Origin: Clostridia bacterium
GTDB lineage: Bacteria > Bacillota > Clostridia > Christensenellales > Aristaeellaceae
Direction: 5' to 3'
Assembly (NCBI GenBank): GCA_017429695.1
Contig: JAFROK010000023.1
Coordinates: forward strand, 83,543 to 147,542
DNA: 64,000 bases
The notes under the pieces were generated by a model. The model did no database searches and was not told the origin of the DNA. It was given only the letters and a program-made list of their open reading frames with translations. Position numbers and translations under genes: made by a program. Shown here in pieces: positions 1-8,455 of the stretch (positions within the stretch are counted from its first letter, which is position 1; each line of letters opens with the position of its first letter).

Positions 1-59
1 ACCTGATGATCCTGCTGGGATTGATGCGGATGGCCGGAAAGCGCCAGGTTCTTGCCTGA
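1..59 (+). CDS. C-terminal end of an unidentified gene (partial)
   Basis: An open frame enters from the left edge and ends at a TGA at 57-59. The visible 18 residues begin LMILLGLMRMAGKRQV, a hydrophobic stretch followed by a basic tail, as at the end of a last membrane helix. Too little is present to name a family. The -35 of the next gene's promoter overlaps its stop codon. That the frame is coding is an inference from its position. Confidence 0.4.
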   Translation, partial: LMILLGLMRMAGKRQVLA

Positions 60-80
60 CACCATACAAATTGGTACAAT
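52..80 (+). promoter_or_regulatory. Sigma-A-like promoter of the RpiR-type regulator
   Basis: TTGCCT (52-57) and TACAAT (75-80) are separated by 17 bp, a good match to the housekeeping consensus. Transcription would start near 87, inside the hairpin sequence that follows. Confidence 0.6.
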
Positions 81-112
81 AATCGCCGGAGGGAACCTTC
101 CTTCCGGCGATT
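81..112. promoter_or_regulatory. Inverted repeat immediately downstream of the -10 box
   Basis: AATCGCCGGA and TCCGGCGATT form a perfect 10-bp inverted repeat, extended inward by GGAA/TTCC. It sits between the -10 box and the start codon of the regulator and has no T-tract. It could be an operator (perhaps autoregulatory) or a terminator of the preceding gene that works without a U-run. The first reading is my inference from its position at the transcription start. Confidence 0.55.
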
Positions 113-134
113 ATGTATGACAGGGGTTAAAAGC

Positions 135-914
135 ATGGCATACTATGAAAAACTGCCCATTGTCCTTTTGTCCGAACTTGCTTCCGGGCGGGAAGACTCG
201 TATAACTGCCGGATCGCTGCCTGGCTCCTCAGGCATCTGGGAGAGCAGGTCAGCGCCGAGGAAATCGCCCGGGCCTGCTTCGTTTCAAAGAGTGCCGTCA
301 GCCGTTTCTGCCGGGAAGTCGGCTTGGAGGATTTCTACGCTCTTCGTGAAATGCTCGCAACAGCAGGCAAGCATTTCGAACGCCTCGGCGATACGGATGT
401 CGCTTCCCAGTCCGCCCGGGTCGCATCACTTGGCGCCGAATCGATGCTCCTTGCCGGAAACACGATTGATACCGCCGCGCTAGACTGCCTGGCCCGGGAA
501 ATTGCCACAGCGCCCCGGATCGCATGCTTCGGCCTGCTGAAAGCGCAGGCTGCCGCCCTGAATCTGCAGTGTGACCTGACCATGCTGGGTAAACAGGCTT
601 TCACCAAAATCGCGTTCAGGGAACAGATGGAATACCTGAAAAATGCCGGCAGCGATGACCTGATTGTCGTTTTCAGTTGCCGCGGAATGTATTTCGATTA
701 TGATCTGCCCGGTGAGGCAAGAAACACTCAGGCAAAGCTCTGGATGGTTACAGGGAACCGGTCCCGTACCGCGACACAGAAAAAACCCCTTCTGCAGGGA
801 GTCATCACTTTTGAATCCCGGCTTGATTTTGCTTCCCATCCCTATCAGCTGATGGCCGCTGCCGGCATCCTCGCGCAGCGGGCCGCCATCGCAATATCCG
901 CTTTGCCCGCATAA
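135..914 (+). CDS. MurR/RpiR-family transcriptional regulator
   Basis: Probable sugar-responsive regulator of 259 residues. The N-terminal 75 residues resemble the RpiR helix-turn-helix (EEIARACFVSKSAVSRFCRE is the recognition segment), and residues about 110-259 fit a SIS sugar-phosphate-binding domain (IACFGLLKAQAAALNLQCD). Family members usually have about 280 residues. I chose ATG 135 because AGGGG lies 8 bp upstream; the in-frame ATG at 117 has no ribosome-binding site. It lies next to glycoside hydrolase genes, so control of their uptake or catabolism is plausible, but the ligand is unknown. Confidence 0.82.
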   Translation: MAYYEKLPIVLLSELASGREDSYNCRIAAWLLRHLGEQVSAEEIARACFVSKSAVSRFCREVGLEDFYALREMLATAGKHFERLGDTDVASQSARVASLGAESMLLAGNTIDTAALDCLAREIATAPRIACFGLLKAQAAALNLQCDLTMLGKQAFTKIAFREQMEYLKNAGSDDLIVVFSCRGMYFDYDLPGEARNTQAKLWMVTGNRSRTATQKKPLLQGVITFESRLDFASHPYQLMAAAGILAQRAAIAISALPA

Positions 915-923
915 ATAAGTGAC

Positions 924-947
924 GGCGCGGTTCAGCAGAACCGCGCC
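924..947. terminator. Hairpin between convergent genes
   Basis: GGCGCGGTTC and GAACCGCGCC form a perfect 10-bp stem with an AGCA loop, between the stop codons of the regulator and the beta-mannosidase. It lacks a strong T-tract on either strand, so it is a weak or non-classical bidirectional terminator. Confidence 0.6.
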
Positions 948-970
948 GCCGTATATTGATGATCAATTGA

Positions 971-3403
971 TTACCGGATATCGTATACACTGCGGACCGA
1001 AACGCTGCCGGGATCTCCCCGGAGCACCTTGATCCTGCGGGTGCCGGCGTTCATGTCGAAGAAGTTGTCCTCCAGCAGAGCATCCGGGTTGCAGCGGATC
1101 TCCACACTCCGGGCATAGGCCCCGGCCGTCACGACGATTTCATCGCCTTCCGCGTGGGCTTCCAGTTTCGGATCCTCAAAGCGGAAATGCTTCGGCGCAC
1201 AGAACAGCACCGTACCGCTTCCGGCTTCCTTTCCGGCCTCATCCGTCAGCGTATAGGCATAATAGCATCCCCAGGTATCCTGATCGGAGAAGTCCTGCTT
1301 CTCCAGCCATACGGCGGACATGGGCGGAACCGCCACGGAGAAGCTGCCTTCACAGATCACGGAAGCGTCCGGCCGGCGCAGGCTCCAGGCAACCGTTCCC
1401 CGGAATTCGTTCAGCGTTTCGTTGCTGACATTCAGCCGGGCGGAGTTCTTCACCCGGAAGGGTTCCCGGTTCACGTTCGTGTTCTGGGTCAGGGTGCCTT
1501 CCTCTTCGCAGGAGACCAGCACCGGTGCAAAAAACCGCTTCTCATAATAATGCAGCGCCTTCCACCGGCCGTAATAATCAATGCTCGCCCAGCTGGTCAC
1601 CGGCCAGCAGTCATTCAGCTGCCAGACTACCGCGCCCATGCACCGGCCGCGGTTGCGCCGCCAATGTTCCACGCCGTACTGCATGGCCTGGGCCTGCAGC
1701 AGCTGGGACGCGTAGACAAACGCGTCAAAGGTCGACGGATACAGATATGTCTGGCTCAGGTATTCCGCAATCTTGCCGTTGGCACTGGCATTCCGCTGGT
1801 GCTTTTCCATTACATAAGAGAACACGTTCCGGTCTTCCGGCTCCGTAAAGCTTTCAATCGTCGCCATGCAGGGGAAGGACTGGAAGCCGAACTCGCTGGT
1901 GTACCGGAGGAAATGATTGCGGTAGTCGGTGAAGGGCTTCAGCCCGTGCCATACGGCCCAGTAATGGCTGTCGCCGCGGTTGTCGGCCGACGGATCGTCA
2001 AAACTGCCGCCGGAAGACGGACTGGACGGCCAGTAGAACGTCTGCGGATCCTCTTTCTTCAGGAGCTTGGGCATGATGTATTCATACAGCTTGATATAAT
2101 CGGCAATTTCCTGCTGATTGCTGACCCACCGCCCCATCGGAACAAAGGATTCGATTTCATTGTTGCCGCACCACAGCGCCAGCGACGCGTGATGCCGCAG
2201 CCGGCGGATATTATCCGTAAACTCCGCCGTCACGCTCTCCTCAAAGGCTTCGGAAAGCTCGTAAGCCGCACAGGCAAACATAAAGTCCTGCCAGACCATC
2301 AATCCCAGTTCGTCACAGCTGTCGTAAAAATCGTCCCCGGGATAATATCCGCCGCCCCATACGCGGATCGTGTTCATGTTTGCCGCTTTCGCATCCTCCA
2401 GCAGGCGGCGGGTCCGCTCCGGCGTCACCCGGGGCAGCAGGTTATCCTCCGGAATATAATCCGCACCCATGGCAAACACATCCACACCGTTGACCCGGTG
2501 GCAGAAGCATTCGCCCCATTCGTCCTTCTCCCGGTGAATGGTCAGGGTCCTGAGGCCGATCCGGTTTTTCCAGGTGTCCACGATCTTCCCGCCGGCACTC
2601 AGCGTGACCTCCACGGTATACAACGGCTGACCGCCGAGCCCGGCGGGCCACCACAGCTTCGGATCCGGAATCTCCAGCGTGCATTCAGCGCCTTCGCCGC
2701 AAACAGCCTTTCCGTCCGGCCCGGTCACGGTTACAGCCACTTTCGTTTCACCGGCCGTTACCGCATCAATATGCGATGCGATATGCAGCGTCACCTTTCC
2801 CGTTTCATGCTGCTGGGTTACATACACATCCCGGAAGCGGGCGGTTTCGATGCCAACCAGTTCAATATCCCGCCAGATACCGGCGTCCGGCAGATGGGGA
2901 CCCCAGTCCCAGCCGAACATGCAGTGGGCTTTCCGCAGGTGCGGGAACCCTTCCATGGCATCGGCGGAACCTTCGATCGGCCGGCGTTTAAATTCCTTCC
3001 GGATGTATTTTGTCGGGGAGAGCAGCGTCACACGGATCGAATTTCTCCCTTCGTGCAGGAGAGCCTTCACATCAAACTCCCAGGTCCGGTGCATATTGTC
3101 CGCCCGGCCGGCTTCCTGCCCGTTGATTTCGATCAAAGCCAGCGTATCCAGCCCGTGGCAGCGCAGCAGCACCGCATCGCACCCAAGCAGGTCTTTTTCC
3201 ACAGAGAAATCCCGGGAATACACAAAATCGTATTCCATGATCTTCAGCGCGTCGTCTTCGTTATGCCGGTAGAAGGGATCCGGAATCAACCCTGCCTGCA
3301 GCAGGTCGTGATAAACCGAACCGGGAACCGATGCCTTTGTTTCCGGAAAAGCGCTTCCCGGGATATCCAGGATCCAGGCGCCGTTCAGGGATTGCTTTTT
3401 CAT
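971..3403 (-). CDS. GH2 beta-mannosidase
   Basis: Predicted to hydrolyse terminal beta-mannosides. It has 810 residues, normal for bacterial and animal-type beta-mannosidases. An N-terminal jelly-roll (LNGAWILDIPGS; FGWDWGPHLPDAGIWRDIEL is typical of mannosidases) is followed by an immunoglobulin-like domain, a TIM barrel and a beta-rich C-terminus. The acid/base is E416 in WCGNNEIE and the nucleophile is E504 in YTSEFGFQS. There is no signal peptide, so it should act in the cytoplasm on imported manno-oligosaccharides. The start at 3403 follows GGGGAGG at 7 bp. The open frame continues upstream to 4777 but has no second ribosome-binding site and overlaps the divergent oxidoreductase gene. 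Confidence 0.92.
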   Translation of the reverse strand: MKKQSLNGAWILDIPGSAFPETKASVPGSVYHDLLQAGLIPDPFYRHNEDDALKIMEYDFVYSRDFSVEKDLLGCDAVLLRCHGLDTLALIEINGQEAGRADNMHRTWEFDVKALLHEGRNSIRVTLLSPTKYIRKEFKRRPIEGSADAMEGFPHLRKAHCMFGWDWGPHLPDAGIWRDIELVGIETARFRDVYVTQQHETGKVTLHIASHIDAVTAGETKVAVTVTGPDGKAVCGEGAECTLEIPDPKLWWPAGLGGQPLYTVEVTLSAGGKIVDTWKNRIGLRTLTIHREKDEWGECFCHRVNGVDVFAMGADYIPEDNLLPRVTPERTRRLLEDAKAANMNTIRVWGGGYYPGDDFYDSCDELGLMVWQDFMFACAAYELSEAFEESVTAEFTDNIRRLRHHASLALWCGNNEIESFVPMGRWVSNQQEIADYIKLYEYIMPKLLKKEDPQTFYWPSSPSSGGSFDDPSADNRGDSHYWAVWHGLKPFTDYRNHFLRYTSEFGFQSFPCMATIESFTEPEDRNVFSYVMEKHQRNASANGKIAEYLSQTYLYPSTFDAFVYASQLLQAQAMQYGVEHWRRNRGRCMGAVVWQLNDCWPVTSWASIDYYGRWKALHYYEKRFFAPVLVSCEEEGTLTQNTNVNREPFRVKNSARLNVSNETLNEFRGTVAWSLRRPDASVICEGSFSVAVPPMSAVWLEKQDFSDQDTWGCYYAYTLTDEAGKEAGSGTVLFCAPKHFRFEDPKLEAHAEGDEIVVTAGAYARSVEIRCNPDALLEDNFFDMNAGTRRIKVLRGDPGSVSVRSVYDIR

Positions 3404-3445
3404 GATGAAACCTCCCCATATCTGATTGTCTTTTTCACGCTTTTT

Positions 3446-3462
3446 TCCCGCCAGCTGCGGGA
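3446..3462 (-). promoter_or_regulatory. Hairpin in the beta-mannosidase 5' leader
   Basis: TCCCGC and GCGGGA form a 6-bp stem around CAGCT, between promoter and ribosome-binding site. On the transcribed strand it is followed by A residues, so it is not a terminator. It may stabilise the mRNA or be a binding site. Confidence 0.4.
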
Positions 3463-3476
3463 ATGCTGTCAGGATG

Positions 3477-3505
3477 AGTATATCAGACAAGGTATGCCAT
3501 GGCAA
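3477..3505 (-). promoter_or_regulatory. Beta-mannosidase promoter with palindromic operator
   Basis: Read on the minus strand, TTGCCA (3505-3500) and TATACT (3482-3477) are 17 bp apart. The perfect palindrome TGCCATGGCA (3495-3504) overlaps the -35 box, where a repressor would block polymerase. The promoter is well supported by spacing; the operator is inference. Confidence 0.65.
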
Positions 3506-3514
3506 GAATAAAGA

Positions 3515-3541
3515 TTGACAGGCGGGTGGCCGCATGATAAT
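3515..3541 (+). promoter_or_regulatory. Probable promoter of the oxidoreductase operon
   Basis: TTGACA (3515-3520) is followed after 15 bp by GATAAT (3536-3541); a TAATGT at 17 bp is the alternative -10. It is back-to-back with the beta-mannosidase promoter, so the palindrome at 3495-3504 could control both directions. Confidence 0.5.
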
Positions 3542-3589
3542 GTGTTGCCAGATGAAAAAAACCATATCATGAAAGGAGCATTTGCCTGT

Positions 3590-4768
3590 ATGGAAGGAAT
3601 CCGGAAAGTCCGCACCGCCGTCGTCGGCTGCGGCATGATCAGCAACATTTATATCCGGAACCTGAAAAACCTGTTTTATATTATCGACCTGGCGGCCGTC
3701 GCCAACCGGGGAGCAGATGCCGCCCGGAAACAGGCGGAGAGATTCGGCATTGAGAAGGTCATGACCCCTGATGAAGTTGCCGCGGCGGACGATATCGAGC
3801 TGGTGGTCAACCTGACGCCGCCTGCCGCCCATTATGACATCATCAAAAAAATGCTTCTTTCCGGGAAGCATGTCTATACCGAAAAAATGTTCACCACCCG
3901 CCTGGAGGACGCGGAAGAACTGGTCCGCCTCGCGGATGAGAAAAACCTGTACCTGGGCGTCGCGCCGGATACCATCCTTGGCGCCGGCATCCAGACCGCC
4001 CGGACCATCATTGATGCCGGGCTCATCGGTGAGATCACTTCCGTCCAGGTCAAAATCAACCGCAACCAGTCCCTGAATTCCGAAATCTTCCGCTTCCTCC
4101 GCAATGACGGCGGATGCCTGCCATACGATGTCGGCATCTACTACATCGGCGCCCTGTTGGCCCTCCTCGGGCCGGTGAAATCCGTTTCTGCCTTTGCCGC
4201 ACCGGCGCCGGTCCATCCGGCAGAATTCCTTTTTGCTTCCGCCCCGGAGGACAGCTGGCAGGTTCCCGGCATCAACACAGTCGCCGCCTCCCTGCAGTTT
4301 GAAAACGGTGCGGTCGGGAGTGTGCTGTTTGACGGCAACACGATCAGCGCCGAGAAACACGGTTTTACCATCTGCGGCACAAAGGGCATCCTGGAAGTCG
4401 GCGACCCGAACAAATTCGGCGATCCCGTCCGGCTGACCCTGCCCGGGCAGGAGGAAATCACCTTCCCCTTCACCCACGGCTACGACGGCCGGAGCGTATT
4501 CAGCCCACCCGAATGGTTTGACGGCTACGGCAGCCGCGGCATCGGCGTGGCGGAAATGGCCTGGGCCTTGCGGACCGGGCGGAAGAACAACCGCTGCAGC
4601 AAGGAATATGGCCTCCACTGTATGGAAGTGCTGACCGGCATGGAAAAATCCGCCGAAACCGGAAAGCCCTATGCGCCGAAATCCCGCTTCATCATGGATC
4701 CGCTGCAGCCCGGCCACTATTCCGGCTCCGCCGCCTTCCGGCAGGACGCGGAAAGATCCCTGATCTGA
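3590..4768 (+). CDS. Gfo/Idh/MocA-family NAD(P)-dependent oxidoreductase
   Basis: 392 residues. The Rossmann start VRTAVVGCGMISNIYIRNL carries the nucleotide-binding GxGxxx pattern as GCGMIS. The family signature EK at the end of the fourth strand appears in KHVYTEKMF (canonical EKP). The C-terminal half is the usual alpha/beta substrate domain. Family members oxidise or reduce sugars, inositols or glycosyl derivatives. The start at 3590 is preceded by AAGGAG at 11 bp. It is followed after 14 bp by a TIM-barrel sugar isomerase-like gene, a common partner, which suggests a shared pathway for a keto-sugar intermediate. The substrate cannot be read from sequence. Confidence 0.85.
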   Translation: MEGIRKVRTAVVGCGMISNIYIRNLKNLFYIIDLAAVANRGADAARKQAERFGIEKVMTPDEVAAADDIELVVNLTPPAAHYDIIKKMLLSGKHVYTEKMFTTRLEDAEELVRLADEKNLYLGVAPDTILGAGIQTARTIIDAGLIGEITSVQVKINRNQSLNSEIFRFLRNDGGCLPYDVGIYYIGALLALLGPVKSVSAFAAPAPVHPAEFLFASAPEDSWQVPGINTVAASLQFENGAVGSVLFDGNTISAEKHGFTICGTKGILEVGDPNKFGDPVRLTLPGQEEITFPFTHGYDGRSVFSPPEWFDGYGSRGIGVAEMAWALRTGRKNNRCSKEYGLHCMEVLTGMEKSAETGKPYAPKSRFIMDPLQPGHYSGSAAFRQDAERSLI

Positions 4769-4782
4769 AAGGAGCAATCAAT

Positions 4783-6414
4783 ATGAACTTTGGTATCCAG
4801 CTGTGGGGCGTCATGACCAGCCAGAAGGGCCGGGAAGCAAAGGATATCTTCCGGGAGCTCCGGGATGCCGGCGCCGTGTTCGCCGAGCCCTGCATCGCAC
4901 TGTTTCCCTTCCCGGACCTCAGCCACGTTTTCTGGAGCCCGGAAGCCTTTCATGATCGTTACCTGCCTCTCCTGAAGGAAAACGGCCTGGACGTGATTTC
5001 CGTCCACCTGGCGTCACAGAATCTGCTGCAGGACCTGCCCCTGATCCGGCGCCTGGCCGAAGCAGACGGCATCCGCCAGTTTATTGTCAAGTCCCCGCAG
5101 GACCTGTCGAAAGCCAGCCTGCAGCGGGCCGCCATTGAATACACCTCCGCAGCGGACAAAATGCGGGAATTCGGCGCGGAACTCCTGCTCCACAATGAGC
5201 GTGATGATGTGAAAACCATGATTGACGGGCGCTGCGCCTGCGAATACCTGCTGGATCTCTGCCTGGGCCGGGTTGGCCTGCAGGCGGATGCCGGCTGGAT
5301 CATGGCCGCCGGTATGAATCCCGAGGCATTCCTCTGGCGGAATAAGGACCGGATCCGCTCCGTTCATTACAAGGATTTCCGCAACGGAAAGGAAACCGCC
5401 GTCGGAACCGGCGACCTGCCGATGGAAGCCGTTTTCCAGTTTGCCCGGGCCCACGGCCTTTCCCAGCTCCTGGACCAGGACGGTTCCCCGGATATGATGG
5501 CCGATATCCGCGGCGGGATTCAGAAACTGCAGGGCATGATCCAGTGCCGCCCGTCCTCCGTCAGCTACCTGAACGTACTGGATACGGAAACAGGCAAAAT
5601 TGAAACGCTCCGCTCCTTTGACGGCGTCATCGAGGCGCCGAACTGGAAAAAGGACAGCAATACTTTCCTGTATAACGCAAACGGCCGGATCTTCGAATAC
5701 GATCCGGCAGGTGATACCGTAAACGAAATTGACAGCGGGGAATGTGACGCCTGCAACAACGACCACGTCCTTTCCCCGGATGAAAAAAGGCTGGGCGTCA
5801 GCCATATGACCTTCACGGAGGGCTTCTCCTCCCGGATTTATACGTTCCCCGTCGGGGGCGGAACGCCGAAGCTGATCACGCCCAACTCCCCCAGCTTCCT
5901 CCATGGCTGGTCCCCGGACGGAAAGGAACTGTCCTACTGTGCCTTCCGGGAGATCGGCGGCAAACGGGAAGTGGATATTTACACCATCCCCGCGGAAGGC
6001 GGAGAAGAAAAGCGCCTGACCGACGGCGGTTTCAACGACGGCCCGGAGTATTCCCCGGACGGGGAATATATCTGGTTCAACAGCACCCGTTCCGGGCTGA
6101 TGCAGGTCTGGCGGATGCGCCGGGATGGCAGCGAACGGACACAGATGACAGACAACGAACGGAACAACTGGTTCCCCCACATCTCCCCCGACGGACAAAA
6201 AGTGGTCTACCTCTCTTACCGTAAAGGCGACCTGAACCCGGACGAACACCTGCCGAATATGGAGGTGGAGCTCTGGAAAATGAACGCCGATGGCAGCAGC
6301 AAAGAGAAACTGGCCACCTTCTTTGGTGGCCAGGGCTCCATCAATGTCAATTCCTGGGCATCTGACAGCCGCCGGATTGCATTCATCAGCTACGAAGTGG
6401 TTTTTCCGGCATAA
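4783..6414 (+). CDS. Sugar isomerase/epimerase-like TIM barrel fused to a TolB-like beta-propeller
   Basis: 543 residues in two parts. Residues 1-253 resemble xylose-isomerase-type TIM-barrel proteins (IolE/hydroxypyruvate isomerase group): candidate metal-site residues are H137 in LLHNE, D169 in LQADAGW and H195 in VHYKDF, and the fourth is D231 (LLDQDGS) where the group often has Glu. Residues 258-543 contain at least five PD40 repeats (SPDEKRLGVS, SPDGKELSY, SPDGEYIWF, SPDGQKVVY, SDSRRIAF), the signature of TolB-like propellers. There is no signal peptide. AAGGAG precedes the start by 8 bp. The frame is uninterrupted through the junction, so it is a true fusion rather than two genes. The role of the propeller (substrate binding or protein contact) is unknown. 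Confidence 0.8.
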   Translation: MNFGIQLWGVMTSQKGREAKDIFRELRDAGAVFAEPCIALFPFPDLSHVFWSPEAFHDRYLPLLKENGLDVISVHLASQNLLQDLPLIRRLAEADGIRQFIVKSPQDLSKASLQRAAIEYTSAADKMREFGAELLLHNERDDVKTMIDGRCACEYLLDLCLGRVGLQADAGWIMAAGMNPEAFLWRNKDRIRSVHYKDFRNGKETAVGTGDLPMEAVFQFARAHGLSQLLDQDGSPDMMADIRGGIQKLQGMIQCRPSSVSYLNVLDTETGKIETLRSFDGVIEAPNWKKDSNTFLYNANGRIFEYDPAGDTVNEIDSGECDACNNDHVLSPDEKRLGVSHMTFTEGFSSRIYTFPVGGGTPKLITPNSPSFLHGWSPDGKELSYCAFREIGGKREVDIYTIPAEGGEEKRLTDGGFNDGPEYSPDGEYIWFNSTRSGLMQVWRMRRDGSERTQMTDNERNNWFPHISPDGQKVVYLSYRKGDLNPDEHLPNMEVELWKMNADGSSKEKLATFFGGQGSINVNSWASDSRRIAFISYEVVFPA

Positions 6415-6420
6415 GCTGGT

Positions 6421-7647
6421 TCAGCCGGTTGTTTTTTCTTTCATGCGATAAACCAGGAAAACACTTCCCACCGACAAAAGAATAATGCCCAGCACCAGGA
6501 TCAGCGCGCCGTCATAATTGCCGGTTCTGTCATAAATTGCGCCCAGCACCGGATAACCCAGAGCGTTGGCAGCGGATGTACCCAGATTAATCTTCGGAAA
6601 CACCCGGCCGTAATCCTCCGGAGAAAACAGTTCCCGGCAGAGCATCACCGCGCCGACCGTCGGAATGGAATAACACAGGCCGATCATTCCGGCACTGACC
6701 AGCATGGGGACGGAAGACCGGACCAACAGCAGAAGCAGGATTCCGCCCGCAATGGTCAGCCCGTAGATCAGAAAGGAACGGCGGACGCCGATTTTGTCCG
6801 TCATCATACCGAAGAGGAACTTGCCGGCGGTATTCACAACCAGCACCACAGACATCATCACAATCCCCGTCTCCCGAAGGCCGTAGGTAATAGCCAGCGG
6901 TTTGAACAGCTGCGGTGTTGCACAGACAAAAGAGGCCAGGGATGCGGTACAGATCGCAATCAGCATCACCCCGACAGCAAATGTTCCGGCACGCTTTGCT
7001 TCCGCAGCCGGCATTTCCGCCGGTCCGGCCGCTTTCTTCCCGACAGGTTCCAGTCCGGAATCCTCCGGCCGGAAAGAGATCGGGGCAATCATCGCCGGCA
7101 GGTTCAGCACCACAATCGTTCCTGCTGCCACCAGGTATGCCGTCCGCCACCCGGCGGACTGGATCACGGCCTCCAGGATCGGATTGAACGCCGCGCCGAT
7201 CAGGCCGGAGCAGCCCAGCGCAATACTGCTGATAAACCCGGTATCCGTCAGGAACCACCGGCCGATCACCGATGTGACCAACACGTTGCCGATCAGGCCG
7301 GAAGCAAACCCACGGACGGCATTGAGCATATACAGCGGCGCCATGGAACTACACACGGAAAGGAGTGCCGTGCTGCCTGCAAACACGATCGTACCGCCGA
7401 TAATGAAAACACGGAAATTCTTCGGCTTAACCCATTTCGCGGAAAAGATCCCGGCAATTGCGTAAGCGATGTTGCAGATCGTCAGGGTCAGGTTCACCGC
7501 CGCAGTTTCCTTTCCCAGTTCTTCCGCCATCGGCGTAAAGAAGATGCCGGCCACATTGGTCATGATTCCCAGTGTGGAGGCAACCAGACCGCACATGGCG
7601 ATCATTACCAGGAGGTATTTCCCCCGGAGTTTTTTCAGTGTGGACAT
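6421..7647 (-). CDS. Major facilitator superfamily transporter
   Basis: 408 residues with about 12 hydrophobic segments in a 6+6 arrangement and a basic cytoplasmic loop near the middle (residues about 190-215). A motif-A-like loop GMMTDKIGVRRSF follows helix 8. It resembles the oxalate/formate- and nitrate-like MFS groups only generally, so the substrate is open. The start at 7647 has AAGGAG 8 bp upstream. It is the last gene of the leftward glycosidase operon, 25 bp after the AraC gene, so export or import of a glycoside product is a reasonable guess. It meets the preceding rightward gene tail-to-tail with only 6 bp between stop codons. Confidence 0.83.
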   Translation of the reverse strand: MSTLKKLRGKYLLVMIAMCGLVASTLGIMTNVAGIFFTPMAEELGKETAAVNLTLTICNIAYAIAGIFSAKWVKPKNFRVFIIGGTIVFAGSTALLSVCSSMAPLYMLNAVRGFASGLIGNVLVTSVIGRWFLTDTGFISSIALGCSGLIGAAFNPILEAVIQSAGWRTAYLVAAGTIVVLNLPAMIAPISFRPEDSGLEPVGKKAAGPAEMPAAEAKRAGTFAVGVMLIAICTASLASFVCATPQLFKPLAITYGLRETGIVMMSVVLVVNTAGKFLFGMMTDKIGVRRSFLIYGLTIAGGILLLLLVRSSVPMLVSAGMIGLCYSIPTVGAVMLCRELFSPEDYGRVFPKINLGTSAANALGYPVLGAIYDRTGNYDGALILVLGIILLSVGSVFLVYRMKEKTTG

Positions 7648-7672
7648 GGTTCTGCTCCTTCGTCTTTTCCGG

Positions 7673-8455
7673 TTACCGCCATCCGGCCTCCCCCGCTTTG
7701 CGCGCAGCCGCAAGGATGCCCTTCGCCGCATGCCGCTGCCGGTATTCCTTCGGGGTCATGCCGGTGTATTTCCGGAAACACTGGATAAAATAGCTCTGGC
7801 TGGAAAATGCCAGGATTTCACTGATCTCCGTGGACGTATAATCAGAATAAAGCAGCATATTCTCCGCCGTTTCAATCCGGCGGTACAGCACATAGTCCGA
7901 AAACGACTTTCCGGTTTCCCGCCGGAACAGCACGGACAGGTATCCGGGGCTCAGGTGTACCAGCTCCGCCAGTTCGTCAATCCGCAGGGACATGTGCAGA
8001 TGCGCCTCGATATACTCCACACACTGGGCAATCGGCAGGATATATTCCTTTTTCTTTTTTACACCGGCCATCCGGGAGGTAAAATACGCAAACATTTCCC
8101 GGTGCAGTGCCATCACGTCTTCCACGTCCCGGCACTGGTCCAGCTTCCGGATGTACATATCGCTGGTGTTGTAGGCAGTCTCCGCGTCCATCCCGCCCTC
8201 AATGGCAAAGCGGGTCGCAATGGTAATACCCGCCACAAACAGGTACTGGGCATTCCGCAGTGGATCTTCGCTGAGCCCTACCGGCATTGTTCTGCGCATC
8301 ATCCGCTGGCCCTCCTCCACTGCCTGCGGATCCCCGGCCTGCATCAGCCGGTACTGTTTCATTTCTTCGCTGTATCCGTGATGCTGAAACTCGTTTTCGC
8401 GGTTGATGTAGGCCAGGTAGGCAACCTGCCGGTCCGGATCCGGTATGCGTTTCAT
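7673..8455 (-). CDS. AraC-family transcriptional regulator
   Basis: 260 residues. The C-terminal 100 residues hold the two helix-turn-helix motifs of the family (LRIDELAELVHLSPGYLSVL and STEISEILAFSSQSYFIQCF, then RKYTGMTPKEYR). The N-terminal part is not a recognisable cupin and resembles the helical sensor-like regions seen in clostridial members. Its ATG overlaps the stop codon of the permuted GH3 gene as ATGA (8452-8455), so translation is probably coupled. It likely controls this glycosidase/MFS operon. Confidence 0.9.
   Translation of the reverse strand: MKRIPDPDRQVAYLAYINRENEFQHHGYSEEMKQYRLMQAGDPQAVEEGQRMMRRTMPVGLSEDPLRNAQYLFVAGITIATRFAIEGGMDAETAYNTSDMYIRKLDQCRDVEDVMALHREMFAYFTSRMAGVKKKKEYILPIAQCVEYIEAHLHMSLRIDELAELVHLSPGYLSVLFRRETGKSFSDYVLYRRIETAENMLLYSDYTSTEISEILAFSSQSYFIQCFRKYTGMTPKEYRQRHAAKGILAAARKAGEAGWR

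Noticed and set aside
3404-4777. Extension of the beta-mannosidase frame far upstream of its start
   Set aside because: The added 458 codons lie antisense to the Gfo/Idh/MocA gene, which has a clear Rossmann motif, and the ribosome-binding site at 3403 fits a normal-length enzyme.
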